Below are positions 24,040-32,042 of a DNA stretch of 59,892 nt, piece after piece. The notes below the pieces were generated by a model that was given only the letters and a program-made list of their open reading frames with translations, made no database searches and was not told the DNA's origin. Within the stretch, counting starts at the first letter, position 1, and each line of letters begins with the position of its first letter. Position numbers and translations under genes: made by a program. Origin of the DNA: Collinsella sp. (lineage in GTDB: Bacteria; Actinomycetota; Coriobacteriia; Coriobacteriales; Coriobacteriaceae); assembly GCA_018373675.1 (NCBI GenBank), contig JAHAGQ010000012.1, positions 1 to 59,892 of the forward strand. The letters run 5' to 3'.

Positions 24040-25092
24040 ATGAATCCCAGGACTAAATCTCAGGACATTCGCGACTTGAGCCAAAACGATATTCGCGAGC
24101 TCGTGGCCGAACTTGGCCAGCCCGCGTTCCGCGCGAAGCAGCTCATTGAATGGGTCTTCGAGAAGAACGTTTGTTCGTTTGACGATATGACCAACATTCC
24201 CAAGGCTTTCCGCGAGCAGCTTAAAGAGGCTTTTGCCTTTGACACGCCCACTGAACTCACCAAGCAGGTTTCCAAAGATGGCTCGCGCAAGTATCTGCTC
24301 GAATACCACGACGGCGTTTCCGTCGAGACTGTCGGCATGCCCCGTCGTAACAAGCTTTCCGTCTGCGTTTCCACCCAGGCAGGCTGCGGCATGGGCTGTG
24401 CCTTTTGCGCTACCGGTCTCAACGGCCTCAAGCGCTCTCTGACCGCTCAAGAGATCGTCGACCAGGTACTTCATGTATCCAACGACTTTGGCGAGCGCGC
24501 CACGAGCGTTGTCTTCATGGGCCAGGGCGAGCCGTTTGCCAACTACGACGAGGTTCTCAAGGCGCTGCGAATCCTCAACGACCCCGATGGCATCGGTATC
24601 GGCGCTCGTCACCTCACCGTCTCTACCAGTGGCGTTATTCCCGGTATTCGCAAATTTGCCGACATCCCCGAGCAGTTCACGCTTGCTGTTTCACTGCATT
24701 CCGCCATCCAGTCGACGCGCAATAAGCTCATGCCCGGTGTTAAGAAGTACACGCTGCTTCGCCTTCACGAAGCGCTTCAGCTCTACACCGAGAAGACCGG
24801 CCGCCGCCCAACCTATGAGTATGCCATGATCGAAGGCGTCAACGATACGAATCCGGAAATGCAGGCGCTCTGCGACTTCTGCGAGGGAACGCTGTGCCAC
24901 GTTAACCTCATTCAGCTTAACGACATCGAGGGTAGCCCGCTCAAGCCGTCGCCGATTCATAAGGTTGAGGATCTTCAGCGTCGCCTTGAGTCCCGTGGCA
25001 TCGAGACAACGATTCGTAACTCCCGTGGTAACGATATTGACGCCGCTTGCGGGCAGCTGAAGCAGCGCTTCAAAGTTCAGAAGAACGCATAG
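24040..25092 (+). CDS. rlmN: 23S rRNA (adenine2503-C2)-methyltransferase
   Basis: This radical-SAM enzyme methylates A2503 of 23S rRNA and often A37 of some tRNAs. The 350-residue protein has the cluster motif CGMGCAFC (Cys116, Cys120, Cys123), MGQGEPFANYD, the SAM-binding LTVSTSG region and the C-terminal catalytic Cys in DAACGQL, so it appears functional. The ATG follows GAAAGG. It is transcribed away from ddl and followed by a strong terminator. Confidence 0.95.
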   Translation: MNPRTKSQDIRDLSQNDIRELVAELGQPAFRAKQLIEWVFEKNVCSFDDMTNIPKAFREQLKEAFAFDTPTELTKQVSKDGSRKYLLEYHDGVSVETVGMPRRNKLSVCVSTQAGCGMGCAFCATGLNGLKRSLTAQEIVDQVLHVSNDFGERATSVVFMGQGEPFANYDEVLKALRILNDPDGIGIGARHLTVSTSGVIPGIRKFADIPEQFTLAVSLHSAIQSTRNKLMPGVKKYTLLRLHEALQLYTEKTGRRPTYEYAMIEGVNDTNPEMQALCDFCEGTLCHVNLIQLNDIEGSPLKPSPIHKVEDLQRRLESRGIETTIRNSRGNDIDAACGQLKQRFKVQKNA

Positions 25093-25109
25093 GGGAGTCG
25101 CACCCAAAA

Positions 25110-25125
25110 CGTTTCATGTGAAACA
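25110..25125. promoter_or_regulatory. parS-like site, two mismatches
   Basis: CGTTTCATGTGAAACA differs from the consensus TGTTTCACGTGAAACA at two positions. It lies just after rlmN and about 2.1 kb from the perfect parS cluster. ParB binding would probably be weaker here. Confidence 0.5.
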
Positions 25126-25130
25126 TCGAA

Positions 25131-25172
25131 CGACCCCGGTTGCAGGATATGCAACCGGGGTCGTTTCATTTA
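25131..25172 (+). terminator. rlmN terminator
   Basis: CGACCCCGGTTGC and GCAACCGGGGTCG make a 13-bp stem with a seven-base loop, followed by TTTCATTTATT. Confidence 0.85.
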
Positions 25173-25218
25173 TTGACCTTAATTTTGAATCAGCTGCTAC
25201 TGGTCCCATTTTTACGAC

Positions 25219-25259
25219 CAAAATAAGGGGTCCTTGTCTCGTGAATCAGACAAGGACCC
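25219..25259 (-). terminator. Terminator of the par operon
   Basis: On the minus strand GGGTCCTTGTCT/AGACAAGGACCC forms a 12-bp stem followed by CCTTATTTT, about 30 bases after the last gene of the operon. Confidence 0.75.
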
Positions 25260-25289
25260 ATCACAATATGCTAAGTAATTGTTAGGTAC

Positions 25290-25544
25290 CTAATAGCCTA
25301 CATTTTCCCATTGGTTGCTGACCCAACCCTGATTAATCTTGGGATTCTTCGTTACCTGAGCAGTACGCATTGCAACATCTTCTGTCATAACATCCATTTT
25401 CTTCTTGGATGTATCGATAATATCTTGCGCACTACGAAGCAAACGACCTCGAAGTTCATCGTCTGTCGCGATCTTATAGCCAGCAAAGGCACCAGCCGCG
25501 ACAGTCGTCGCCAATGCAATCGCAGTTAAAATTCTATTCCTCAT
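25290..25544 (-). CDS. Small membrane-anchored protein (YtxH-like), unknown
   Basis: The 84-residue protein has an N-terminal hydrophobic helix (ILTAIALATTVAAGAFAGY) and then a charged amphipathic helix (DDELRGRLLRSAQDIIDTSKKKMD), the pattern of YtxH-type proteins. The ATG at 25544 sits inside the parB 3' end with AAGGAGG five bases upstream, overlapping parB by 11 bases, so it is coupled to parB. Base composition is AT-rich like parAB. Its role is unknown. Confidence 0.65.
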   Translation of the reverse strand: MRNRILTAIALATTVAAGAFAGYKIATDDELRGRLLRSAQDIIDTSKKKMDVMTEDVAMRTAQVTKNPKINQGWVSNQWENVGY

Positions 25545-26439
25545 CTTGGCCTCCTTGATCAAACTGAATCATTTCGCCAAGAATACGAGAGAGCTCTTCC
25601 TCGTCTTTAAACTCAATCTCAATCTTATTCTTTCCACGCGAGCTCTTCACACGCACGTTGGTATTAAAAACCTGACGAAGCACGCGGGCTGCCTTTTTAA
25701 AAGACTGAGGGGTTGCAGGCCTCGGCGTCTTAGGTGTCTCTCCGGCAGAAAACAACGGAGCAAGATTTTCTGTCGCTCTTACGGAAAGGCCCTCTGCAAC
25801 AACCTTCTCTGCAAGTCGAATACGAGCATCCTCATAGGGAACTGCAAGAATCGCACGTGCATGACCAGCAGTAAGTTTACCCTCAAAAATCATCTGCTGA
25901 ACTACTTCGGGGAGATCGAGAAGACGCAGTGAGTTTGTAATTGCAGAGCGTGACTTGCTTACTGCCTTCGACAATGCCTCCTGGGTCATACCGCTGGCAT
26001 CGATGAGCTGTCGATAGCCCTTAGCCTCTTCGACGGGATTCAGATCTGAACGTTGAAGGTTTTCGATAAGAGCAAGAGCCAGCATCTCTTCATCATTTAC
26101 CTCTTTAATGATGACTGGCAATTCTTCAAGGCCAGCAAGCTTTGACGCCTGGTAACGACGCTCACCAGCGATGATCTCATAGCCGTTTCCATGCTTGCGA
26201 ACCAAAAGCGGCTGCAAAACGCCATGTTCTTGGATTGACTCGCTCAACTCGCGAAGTTCAGTTTCGTTAAAGTGAATTCGCGGCTGATTAGGGTTGGGAA
26301 CGATATCCTCAATAGGTAGTTTTGTTTCAGATGCAGCATTAGAAGCCGATACAGCCGAACCGCCGGTCTCATACTCGGCCTCTGAAACCAAAGCATTCAG
26401 TCCACGTCCCAATCCGCCACGTTTCTTTACACTAGGCAC
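25534..26439 (-). CDS. parB: Chromosome-partitioning protein ParB
   Basis: ParB is a CTP-dependent clamp that loads at parS and organises the origin region with ParA. The 301-residue protein has the N-terminal RGGLGRGLNALVSE motif, the CTP-binding box GERRYQASK (92-100), an ENLQRSDLNPVEEA segment, a helix-turn-helix (MTQEALSKAVSKSRSAITNSLRLL) and a C-terminal dimerisation region. It overlaps parA by eight bases. Cognate parS sites are at 27272-27365, upstream of parA. Confidence 0.96.
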   Translation of the reverse strand: MPSVKKRGGLGRGLNALVSEAEYETGGSAVSASNAASETKLPIEDIVPNPNQPRIHFNETELRELSESIQEHGVLQPLLVRKHGNGYEIIAGERRYQASKLAGLEELPVIIKEVNDEEMLALALIENLQRSDLNPVEEAKGYRQLIDASGMTQEALSKAVSKSRSAITNSLRLLDLPEVVQQMIFEGKLTAGHARAILAVPYEDARIRLAEKVVAEGLSVRATENLAPLFSAGETPKTPRPATPQSFKKAARVLRQVFNTNVRVKSSRGKNKIEIEFKDEEELSRILGEMIQFDQGGQDEE

Positions 26440-27232
26440 GCTTGATCACCTCTTTTGCAAGGTTCATATATGCTTTTGCACCCTTATTTTGAGGTGCATA
26501 GGTAATTACTGGTTCTCCAAAAGACGGAGCTTCGGAGATTTTAACCGTACGGGGGATTAGCGTCTTAAACGCCTTATCACCAAAGTACGATTGAACCTCC
26601 TCAACAACCTGATTCGATAGTGAAGTACGCGAGTCATACATGGTCATAAGCACACCATAGGTGTCTAAGCCCTTGTTCAACCGTGATTTGACCATCTTCA
26701 TTGACTCAAGCAGCTTCGTAACGCCCTCGAGTGCGTAATATTCGCACTGGATCGGAATCAAAACGCTGTCTGCTGCGGTCAAAGCGTTGATAGTAAGCAG
26801 GCCGAGCGAAGGAGGACAGTCAATGAAAATAAAGTCAAACTCGTCCTGAATCGGCTCAAGCAAATCTTTGAGGCGGGTTTCACGAGCAATTGCGCTTACG
26901 AGCTCAATTTCCGCGCCTGCAAGTTGAATTGTAGCCGGAATAACGAATACCTTTTTACAATTTGTATCAAGAACAAGCGATTCTGCCGGTACATCATTCA
27001 ACAATGCATCATAGATGCAGTGATCAAGGTCTTCTTTTTCAATTCCGAATCCACTGGTGCTGTTTCCCTGCGGATCAAAATCGACAATCAGTGTCTTACG
27101 ACCCTGCTCACCCAGTGCTGCTGCAAGGTTTACAGCCGTCGTTGACTTACCGACGCCGCCTTTTTGATTGATGATTGCAATGATACGCGTGTCTTTTGCG
27201 CTCTTAGAACGCTTAACGTCGCGAAATCCCAC
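26432..27232 (-). CDS. parA: Chromosome-partitioning ATPase ParA
   Basis: The 266-residue ParA/Soj ATPase has a deviant Walker A KGGVGKST (24-31), VDFDPQGNSTSG and the Walker B region DFIFIDCPPSLG. It probably forms an ATP-dependent gradient on the nucleoid that moves ParB-parS complexes. It overlaps parB and lies just downstream of three parS sites. The parA-parB-rsmG block is visibly AT-richer than flanking genes. Confidence 0.96.
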   Translation of the reverse strand: MGFRDVKRSKSAKDTRIIAIINQKGGVGKSTTAVNLAAALGEQGRKTLIVDFDPQGNSTSGFGIEKEDLDHCIYDALLNDVPAESLVLDTNCKKVFVIPATIQLAGAEIELVSAIARETRLKDLLEPIQDEFDFIFIDCPPSLGLLTINALTAADSVLIPIQCEYYALEGVTKLLESMKMVKSRLNKGLDTYGVLMTMYDSRTSLSNQVVEEVQSYFGDKAFKTLIPRTVKISEAPSFGEPVITYAPQNKGAKAYMNLAKEVIKRA

Positions 27233-27271
27233 GGTCCCTCCTGGTGTGTATTAAAGCTGTCAAACGGAGGA

Positions 27272-27287
27272 TGTTTCACGTGAAACA
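27272..27287. promoter_or_regulatory. parS site 1
   Basis: TGTTTCACGTGAAACA matches the perfect 16-bp ParB-binding palindrome. It is the closest of three sites to the parA start and may also place parAB under ParB control. Confidence 0.95.
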
Positions 27288-27310
27288 TTCCGAATCGATA
27301 TCAACCGCCA

Positions 27311-27326
27311 TGTTTCACGTGAAACA
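27311..27326. promoter_or_regulatory. parS site 2
   Basis: A perfect TGTTTCACGTGAAACA, 39 bases from site 1 start to start. Confidence 0.95.
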
Positions 27327-27349
27327 CTGCAAGTTGTTAGTATCCATTA

Positions 27350-27365
27350 TGTTTCACGTGAAACA
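27350..27365. promoter_or_regulatory. parS site 3
   Basis: A perfect TGTTTCACGTGAAACA, again 39 bases from site 2 start to start and ending one base before the rsmG stop codon. The equal spacing of all three sites is notable. Confidence 0.95.
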
Positions 27366-27366
27366 T

Positions 27367-28104
27367 CTAGGCAAGCGGATTCTTCTTTGCCACGCCATTT
27401 GCACGAGGCAATGAGACGGATGCTGGATGACTCTTCTTAAGAACAATGAACTCCCTGTGACCCAAGCCTTCAGGCAAATCAATTGCGTCATTCAGAAGCA
27501 AAGTGAAGCCACAAATCTTAGCTGCTGACATGCCGGAAGCAAGCTCCTCATCCGAAGGATTGCCCTTGGTTATAACAAATAGCCCTCCATCCTTGAGGTA
27601 CGGAGCCGCATACTCAACAAGAATCGGTAGAGGGGCCAGTGCGCGGGCGGTTACAACAGAGAACTGCTTCTTATGGCTTCGAGCATATTCTTCAAGACGA
27701 TCATGAACCGCATGAGCATGTTTCAATCCAAGAGCATGGACAAAGGAATTAACCGCATCAACCTTCTTGCCAACAGAGTCAATATAAGTAGCTTTACGAT
27801 GCGTGGTTATGGTTAATGGAATACCAGGGAAACCCGCACCTGTTCCCATATCGAGCAAAGCTCCCTCAGGAGCCTTGTTGATATAGGGGAGCAAAACAAG
27901 TGAGTCGAGAATATGAAGTACTGCAGCATCTTCTACGTTAAGAATACGGGTGAGATTGGTTGTCTTATTTGTTTCTAGAACCAAATCCAAATGCTGAATA
28001 CATTTCCTCAGCTCAACATCAGTTACGCTCAAGGAATACTCTTTGCAATAGGAAGTTAGACGACTCAACATCTCGTCAGCCTGCTGATCAGTAAGTACTA
28101 ACAA
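27367..28104 (-). CDS. rsmG: 16S rRNA (guanine527-N7)-methyltransferase
   Basis: RsmG methylates G527 of 16S rRNA using SAM. The protein has NLTRILNVEDAAVLHILDSL, the SAM-binding LLDMGTGAGFPGIPL and VVTARALAPLPILVEYA. The TTG at 28104 was chosen because AAAGGAG lies six bases before it; an upstream in-frame TTG near 28152 falls in the T-run of the jag terminator. The product is then 245 residues. It sits between jag and parA in the classical origin cluster, with parS site 3 right behind its stop. Confidence 0.93.
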   Translation of the reverse strand: MLVLTDQQADEMLSRLTSYCKEYSLSVTDVELRKCIQHLDLVLETNKTTNLTRILNVEDAAVLHILDSLVLLPYINKAPEGALLDMGTGAGFPGIPLTITTHRKATYIDSVGKKVDAVNSFVHALGLKHAHAVHDRLEEYARSHKKQFSVVTARALAPLPILVEYAAPYLKDGGLFVITKGNPSDEELASGMSAAKICGFTLLLNDAIDLPEGLGHREFIVLKKSHPASVSLPRANGVAKKNPLA

Positions 28105-28149
28105 CGAAAGCTCCTTTCTGACAAAAATCAGTGTATCGAGAACTTTTGA

Positions 28150-28182
28150 CAAAAAAAGGGGACGTGGAAACCACGTCCCCTT
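28150..28182 (-). terminator. Terminator after jag
   Basis: On the minus strand AAGGGGACGTGGT/CCACGTCCCCTT forms a near-perfect stem with a very short loop, followed by about seven T. It separates the yidC-jag unit from rsmG. Confidence 0.85.
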
Positions 28183-28200
28183 AGCATAAGCTCGAGAAGA

Positions 28201-28770
28201 TTATCGAGCAACAATCACCACATGGCGATCAGGGTCAGAACCCTCAGAATGAGTATCGACGGCATCATTGCCACGAAGTGCAATGTGAACCAGTCGACGC
28301 TCGTAGGCATTCATGGGCGGAAGCGAAACACTCTTATGAGTGCGGATGGCACGCTCGGCAGCAGACTGAGCCATGGAAGCAACCTTGTCCTGACGGCGAC
28401 TCTTGTATCCCTCTACGTCCACTACAACCGGATACCTAAAGCCAAGTTTGCGGCTCACCAGCAAAGAGAACATAACCTGAAGGGCATCAAGGGTGCGACC
28501 ATGACGGCCAATGAGAACAGCAAGGTCGGGAGCCGTTACATCCAAAATCAGCTCACCCTCGTCGCCCTCATACTCATCGATAGGAGAGTTGGCGGCATCG
28601 AAGTGCGAAAGGATGGAACGCAGGATGGAAATCGCAACATCGGCAATGGTGTCGAGCTCCTCATCGGTCAGCTCTTCACCAGCCTTGTAGCGCTGTGCAA
28701 TCTCGGGATAATCGCCCGCGACCTGCGGGGCAACCTCCTCAAGCATATCCTCGATGATCTCTTCAGACAT
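28201..28770 (-). CDS. jag: KH/R3H-domain RNA-binding protein Jag (KhpB)
   Basis: The 189-residue protein has an N-terminal helical part, a KH domain with LAVLIGRHGRTLDALQVMFSLLVSRK (GxxG loop as GRHG) and an R3H domain with SLPPMNAYERRLVHIALR. Jag/KhpB binds many RNAs and affects cell elongation in Gram-positives. The ATG at 28770 is preferred to one four codons upstream because GGAG is six bases before it. It is downstream of yidC as in most bacteria. The typical long Jag-N domain appears absent or reduced. Confidence 0.92.
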   Translation of the reverse strand: MSEEIIEDMLEEVAPQVAGDYPEIAQRYKAGEELTDEELDTIADVAISILRSILSHFDAANSPIDEYEGDEGELILDVTAPDLAVLIGRHGRTLDALQVMFSLLVSRKLGFRYPVVVDVEGYKSRRQDKVASMAQSAAERAIRTHKSVSLPPMNAYERRLVHIALRGNDAVDTHSEGSDPDRHVVIVAR

Positions 28771-28814
28771 AACGTACTCCAAAAGTTAGGTACCTAAATA
28801 AGATTGATATCCCG

Positions 28815-29585
28815 TTACTTCTTCTTGTGCGGGCGCGGCTTCTTCTCTCGACGAATGACCTCAACCTGCAGCGGAGCGTTCTTAAGACGCTCCTCCTCAT
28901 CGGCCTTCGCCTTGTCGATGACCTTCTGCGTCACAAAAATCTGCTGGATAACCTGCCAAGCAGACGAGACGTCGTAGTACAGCAGAACACCAACGGGAAG
29001 GCTCCAGCCCATCCAAAGCATCATGACCGTCATGACAACGGCCATCATACGCATGCTCTGAGCCTGCTGGCCGGTCTGGTTGCGCGACATATAGAGCTGC
29101 GGAATCAGGGTCAGGACGGCGAACAGGATCAGGCAAACCAGCGCAGGCAGTGCAACCATAAAGCCATCGGCAAAGGAAGCGCTCGGCGTGGTGGTCAGGT
29201 CGGGCAGGATGTTGAAGAACGAGAACGTGCCGTCGTTAAAGTACTGCGGCAGGTTGCGCAGCAATGTAAACAGGGCGAACAGGATAGGCATCTGAATCAG
29301 CAGCGGCAGACAGCCAGCCATGGGGTTGAACTTGTTCTCGCTGTAGAACTTCTGCATCTCCTCGGCCTGACGCTGGGGATCGTCGGCATAGCGCTCCTGG
29401 ATCTCGAGCATCTTGGGCTGCAGCACCTGCATGCGAGCCGTCGACTTGGTCGACTTGAGCATGAGCGGCGTCAGCAGCAGACGGATGATGACCACCAGGA
29501 TGATGATGGACAGGCCCCAGTCGACCGCAAAGGTCTGGATGAGCTTGAGCAGCTCGAAAAGGATGTTAACGATCCAATCCCACAT
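28815..29585 (-). CDS. yidC: Membrane protein insertase YidC/Oxa1
   Basis: The 256-residue protein is a Gram-positive-type YidC without the large periplasmic domain. It has a first helix with WGLSIIILVVIIRLLLTPLMLKS, containing the conserved Arg of the hydrophilic groove, then a charged hairpin (MQVLQPKMLEIQERYADDPQRQ). Further helices follow (MAGCLPLLIQMPILFALFTLL and others), then a Lys/Arg-rich tail (REKKPRPHKKK). It inserts membrane proteins with or without SecYEG. No lipobox is seen, unlike SpoIIIJ. GGAGG precedes the ATG. It lies in the rpmH-rnpA-yidD-yidC-jag order. Confidence 0.95.
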   Translation of the reverse strand: MWDWIVNILFELLKLIQTFAVDWGLSIIILVVIIRLLLTPLMLKSTKSTARMQVLQPKMLEIQERYADDPQRQAEEMQKFYSENKFNPMAGCLPLLIQMPILFALFTLLRNLPQYFNDGTFSFFNILPDLTTTPSASFADGFMVALPALVCLILFAVLTLIPQLYMSRNQTGQQAQSMRMMAVVMTVMMLWMGWSLPVGVLLYYDVSSAWQVIQQIFVTQKVIDKAKADEEERLKNAPLQVEVIRREKKPRPHKKK

Positions 29586-29614
29586 GTAAGTTTTCCTCCG
29601 ATAGCGAGTGCCCG

Positions 29615-29839
29615 CTAGGGCACAGGGTCATAACCGCCGACGTGCAGGGGATTGCAGCGAGCGATGCGCCTCACGGCAAGCCAGCAGCCTCTCAAAACAC
29701 CGTGCTTCTCAATCGCCTGGATGGCGTATTGCGAGCACGTTGGGTAATAAATGCAGGCGTCAGGCAATAAGGGCGAAATAACCTGTTGATATATGCGAAT
29801 AGGAGCGATGGCAACACGTCGCAAAACGTGATTGCTCAT
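29615..29839 (-). CDS. yidD: Membrane protein insertion efficiency factor YidD
   Basis: The 74-residue protein has the family pattern IRIYQQVISPLLPDACIYYPTCSQYAIQAI, including the conserved CxxYPTCSxYA, and ends in a CNPLHVGGYDPVP block. YidD aids YidC-dependent insertion. Its ATG overlaps the rnpA stop by four bases (ATGA). Confidence 0.94.
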   Translation of the reverse strand: MSNHVLRRVAIAPIRIYQQVISPLLPDACIYYPTCSQYAIQAIEKHGVLRGCWLAVRRIARCNPLHVGGYDPVP

Positions 29840-30174
29840 CGCTCCTCCCCGGCAACGCCGGCGCGCTTCATAAGCGAACGCAACGCCTTGTCCATCTCCT
29901 GCGGCGAGGAAACCCTCGTCTTGGGAGTTGCAAACAAGATGATGTCATAACCCGCAACGGGAAATCCGCAGCTGCGGGCGGCCTCGCGCATCACACGCTT
30001 AGATCGGTTGCGCACGACGGCACAACCGAGCCGCTTAGCACCAACGAAGGCGACCCTTCCGGAGTCGCCTTCGCCAACCGATTCACATATGGTCATTCGA
30101 ATCAGAGGGTGATTGAAACGACGCCCCTGACTGAACACATGCTCGAAATCTTGCCGAGACTTAATAGTCTTCAT
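29836..30174 (-). CDS. rnpA: Ribonuclease P protein component
   Basis: The 112-residue protein has the basic RNR motif region VVRNRSKRVMREAARS, and FVGAKRLGCAVVRN, which binds the catalytic RNA for tRNA 5' processing. The start MKTIKSRQDFEHVF is typical. It follows rpmH by 20 bases and overlaps yidD. Confidence 0.94.
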   Translation of the reverse strand: MKTIKSRQDFEHVFSQGRRFNHPLIRMTICESVGEGDSGRVAFVGAKRLGCAVVRNRSKRVMREAARSCGFPVAGYDIILFATPKTRVSSPQEMDKALRSLMKRAGVAGEER

Positions 30175-30194
30175 GCGAGATGTGTGTATCGCTG

Positions 30195-30329
30195 CTAGAC
30201 AGTGAGACGCTTGCGGCCCTTGGCACGACGACGGGCGAGCACGGCACGACCACCCTTAGTGGCCATACGGGCACGGAAGCCATGGGTCTTGGCACGCTTA
30301 CGCTTATTAGGCTGATACGTACGCTTCAT
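30195..30329 (-). CDS. rpmH: 50S ribosomal protein L34
   Basis: The 44-residue L34 is MKRTYQPNKRKRAKTHGFRA followed by MATKGGRAVLARRRAKGRKRLTV, full family length. The ATG at 30329 follows AGGAGGAAC; longer in-frame extensions are not credible. It is the first gene of the leftward operon out of the origin. Confidence 0.97.
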   Translation of the reverse strand: MKRTYQPNKRKRAKTHGFRARMATKGGRAVLARRRAKGRKRLTV

Positions 30330-30674
30330 CTTAAGTTCCTCCTGCTGCATTTCGAGTGTCCGCGGGGACGCGGACGCAGATATAGACACGTGAGCTTGAA
30401 GATTGTAGGGAAATCAATGTTCAAATGTCAAGAAATCAAAGGTAAAAGGTTGCGCAGTTCACACGGTTCCCCCATAAGCACAACCGAAATTTGCGCCTCA
30501 TGGCAACCTTTCACGATATTTCATCGAGTTTTCAACAGGTCATGTTGGCAATGTTGAGAACTTTTCGCCAGTTTTCCAAAGTTTTCAACAAGTTTTGAAA
30601 AGTTGTCGAAAGATGAGAAACGTTGCACGGTGAGCTACTATTTGTTCGAAACCTTTTGAAAGATTGCGAGCGGC
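30330..30674. other. rpmH upstream region, possible left part of the origin
   Basis: The divergent region between rpmH and the 30675 gene is AT-rich. It holds repeated 9-mers TTTTCAACA at 30529-30537 and 30582-30590, a variant TTCTCAACA (minus) at 30552-30560 and TTTTCCAAA at 30572-30580. These resemble DnaA boxes (TTATCCACA) with two changes. The same 9-mer occurs beyond dnaA at 33783-33791, which suggests a bipartite origin. Direct DnaA binding is not shown. Confidence 0.5.
30402..30431 (-). promoter_or_regulatory. rpmH operon promoter
   Basis: On the minus strand TTGACA and TACAAT are separated by 18 bases, a near-consensus sigma-70-type promoter 72 bases upstream of the rpmH ATG. Confidence 0.8.
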
Positions 30675-32027
30675 ATGTCTGACGACTTTTACACCATGGT
30701 CGATTCCGGAGACCCGGCACCCGACAACGAGCACATCACCGGCGTGCGCGAAGAGCGTGCGGAAGGCGAGCAGACGACCACGCAGGCGCCAAAAGCCATG
30801 TACGCCGCGCGCATCGCCGTCTATGACGACATGCTGTCGACACCGCGGGTGATCGTCATTGATCCGCAAGATGTCCGCACGTATTTGGAAGAGACGACCA
30901 ACACCGTCTACCAGTGCATGAAAGAACAAGGTGGCCACATCTCGCTCATGGTCATCCGCGAGATTGTCGAAAACTTTATCCACGCACACTTTGCCGAGCC
31001 CATCATCTCAATTCTGGACGGCGGAGACACCATCCGCTTTGCTGACCAAGGACCCGGCATCGACGACAAGGAACGTGCTTTCGACTTTGGCGTTACCAGC
31101 GCAAACAGCAAGATGAAGCGCTATATCCGTGGAACCGGAGCAGGGTTTCCCATGGTGCAGGAGTATTTGGAAAACGCCGGCGGTGCCGTATCCATCGAGG
31201 ACAACATGGGCAACGGCACCGTGGTTACGGTAAGCCTGAACCCTAAACGCGTGCAGGAAATCGAGCGTGCCGGCGGACGCGGCGCTGCCGTGCGGCCCGA
31301 GACGGAACAGCCCACATATCCCCTGCCGGGAGCTTTTGCGCAGCAGCCCATGGCAACGCAGCAGGTGCAGCCCCCCGTGGCACAGATGCAGCAGCCCGGA
31401 ATGCTTCCCACACAAGAACCCCAGGCGGCATCTATGTCGATGCCGCCAAACATGCCAGAGGCCATGCCGCTGGCTGATCAGGATGCAGCAGCAATGCAGC
31501 AGGCGACGGGGGCGCCGGGTGGCCAGCAAATGGGCTATCAGCCGTACCAACAGGGATATCCATATCAGCAGATGCCGCCACTGGGGTATGGCCAGCAGTT
31601 CCCGCAGCAGTACCAGCAGGGATATCAGCAGCCGTACCAGCAGATGCCGCAGCAGCAGTACAACCCCTGGGCCCAGCAGACGCCTCCGCAGCCTTACCAA
31701 CAGTGGCCTCAAAGTTTTCAACAGCAAATGCCGCCGATGCAGAGTTCTCAACAACCAGCAGCTCAAATGATGTATCCTAATGCAGCAAATCAGTATGCGC
31801 AGCCACAACCGGACGTGTTCGTAAGCGATCGCGGCAACGCCGCGCTGGGCTATCTGGCGCAAAATCAAGCGTGCGGTGCAACCGATCTGGCGAGGACGTT
31901 TGGAAACTCGGCCCCCACTTGGTCACGCACACTCAATGACTTGGCGCAGGCCGGCTTGGTCATCAAGCATGGCCAGAAATACCATCTGACCGAACTCGGC
32001 GCCGCTCGCGTGCGAGCTCAGAGCTAA
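30675..32027 (+). CDS. GHKL-ATPase with Gln-rich linker and C-terminal winged helix, unknown
   Basis: The 450-residue protein lies immediately upstream of dnaA. Residues 40-195 form a Bergerat ATP-binding fold: N-box REIVENFIHAHF (Glu96, Asn100), G1 DQGPGI (124-129) and G2 RGTGAG (152-157), most like SpoIIAB/anti-sigma or histidine-kinase ATPase domains but with no phosphoacceptor His domain. Residues about 208-380 are extremely rich in Gln, Pro, Tyr and Met, a prion-like disordered linker. Residues 383-448 look like a winged helix-turn-helix (GATDLARTFGNSAPTWSRTLNDLAQAGLVIKHGQKYHLTE). The stop is 15 bases before the dnaA GTG, so the two are co-transcribed. Function is unknown; an origin- or dnaA-linked regulator is inference. 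Confidence 0.75.
   Translation: MSDDFYTMVDSGDPAPDNEHITGVREERAEGEQTTTQAPKAMYAARIAVYDDMLSTPRVIVIDPQDVRTYLEETTNTVYQCMKEQGGHISLMVIREIVENFIHAHFAEPIISILDGGDTIRFADQGPGIDDKERAFDFGVTSANSKMKRYIRGTGAGFPMVQEYLENAGGAVSIEDNMGNGTVVTVSLNPKRVQEIERAGGRGAAVRPETEQPTYPLPGAFAQQPMATQQVQPPVAQMQQPGMLPTQEPQAASMSMPPNMPEAMPLADQDAAAMQQATGAPGGQQMGYQPYQQGYPYQQMPPLGYGQQFPQQYQQGYQQPYQQMPQQQYNPWAQQTPPQPYQQWPQSFQQQMPPMQSSQQPAAQMMYPNAANQYAQPQPDVFVSDRGNAALGYLAQNQACGATDLARTFGNSAPTWSRTLNDLAQAGLVIKHGQKYHLTELGAARVRAQS
31715..31723 (+). promoter_or_regulatory. TTTTCAACA motif inside the ATPase gene
   Basis: The same 9-mer as in the flanking candidate origin regions, here within the Gln-rich coding region. It may be fortuitous. Confidence 0.25.
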
Positions 32028-32042
32028 AGAACGGGAGAGACA

